From Bettongia penicillata ogilbyi (lineage: Eukaryota > Chordata > Mammalia > Diprotodontia > Potoroidae): a stretch of DNA of 64,000 nucleotides. Shown piece after piece: positions 63,575-64,000 of the stretch (position 1 is its first letter; every line of letters starts with the position of its first letter). The stretch covers positions 1,356,001 to 1,420,000 of the forward strand of contig JAJHZJ010000754.1 in assembly GCA_023548195.1 (NCBI GenBank). The letters are read 5' to 3'. Under the pieces are notes generated by a model that worked only from the letters and a program-made list of their open reading frames with translations, was not told the DNA's origin and made no database searches. The position numbers were made by a program, and so were the translations under genes.

Positions 63575-63765
63575 TGACTTAGGGGTGATGGACTGAATAT
63601 GCAGAGTGAGATATACACATTTGGACAAGGCCAGTGGAGGAATTGGTTTTGCTTGACAATGTGTATTTGCTATAAGGATTTCCCTTTTCTTTTCTTTTTC
63701 AATAAATGGATAGACAGGAGAGAAAATTAATGTTTATTAATAAAAAATGATTGAAAAATTACACT
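63575..63765 (+). mobile_element. Marsupial L1 3' terminus (+)
   Basis: 'gaattggttttgcttgacaa', 'ttgctataaggatttccctt' and 'ttttctttttcaataaatgg', then an A-rich end near 63740-63760. Confidence 0.72.
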
Positions 63766-63774
63766 TTCTCCTAT

Positions 63775-63865
63775 TTTACAGATGAGGAAAATGAAGCTTA
63801 GACAGGGTAAAAGGACTGGTTCATGAGAGAGCTGGTCCTGAAAGCCATGTCTCCTACTTCTGGTT
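63775..63865 (-). mobile_element. MIR fragment (-)
   Basis: 'ttacagatgaggaaaatgaa' with degenerate core. Confidence 0.7.
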
Positions 63866-64000
63866 TTTGCCATTATGCATGGACAACCTAAAGGAAATCC
63901 ACTCCAGGGACTTGAGGGCTTCTCACAGTTAACATGGAAGCTGAGTGTTGGGCCTTTCTCTAACCACCCCTCCTCCAACCCTCATCCCTCCCCCAACCAG

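Overview
The window looks like nuclear, noncoding DNA from a marsupial. I found no protein-coding exon, functional RNA gene, operon, CRISPR array or bacterial-type signal. Marsupial origin is inferred from the interspersed repeats. There are about 20 copies of a tRNA-class CORE-SINE with an RTE-like tail (MAR1/SINE1-like), and very many MIR (Ther-1) and MIR3 copies. Dense L2 and L3 (CR1-clade) LINE fragments occur alongside L1 3' ends of the marsupial type. Two copies of a WSINE1-like SINE (211-508 and 47085-47245) suggest an Australian marsupial more than an American opossum; this rests on memory of the family, not a search. All repeat family names are recalled consensus matches and should be read as such.

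Layout. The sequence alternates between two kinds of DNA. Most of it is old repeats, often nested (SINE in LINE, LINE in SINE, SINE in DNA transposon), several with readable target-site duplications. Between these lie about 14 blocks of 0.2-1.4 kb with no recognisable repeat and a different texture: AT-rich, with many homeodomain-like TAAT/ATTA cores, POU-like, SOX, RFX, FOX and T-box-like words and short perfect palindromes. They lie near 2.7-3.5, 7.6-7.9, 8.9-9.1, 12.3-12.7, 18.6-18.9, 25.7-26.4, 30.7-31.0, 31.7-32.1, 38.0-38.15, 41.8-42.2, 44.0-45.3, 47.9-48.5, 52.1-52.5, 56.9-57.8 and 59.4-60.1 kb. This is the usual look of a gene desert or giant intron carrying enhancers of a developmental transcription factor. 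The target gene cannot be named from this window.

Other notable items: a nearly full-length 7SL (SRP) RNA retropseudogene at 42755-43053 inside a MIR3; an unclassified direct repeat pair at 54310-54486 and 60200-60376; an exact 160-bp-period satellite at 27651-27970; a hAT-type element with an 8-bp target duplication and a nested SINE at 12977-13400; a four-copy MIR-related SINE family with its own 3' tail; and several long polypurine/polypyrimidine tracts.

The many short reading frames (60-209 codons) fall in simple repeats, SINEs, LINE fragments or repeat-free noncoding blocks, and none resembles a known protein. No genes are seen to work together here; any function is probably cis-regulatory.
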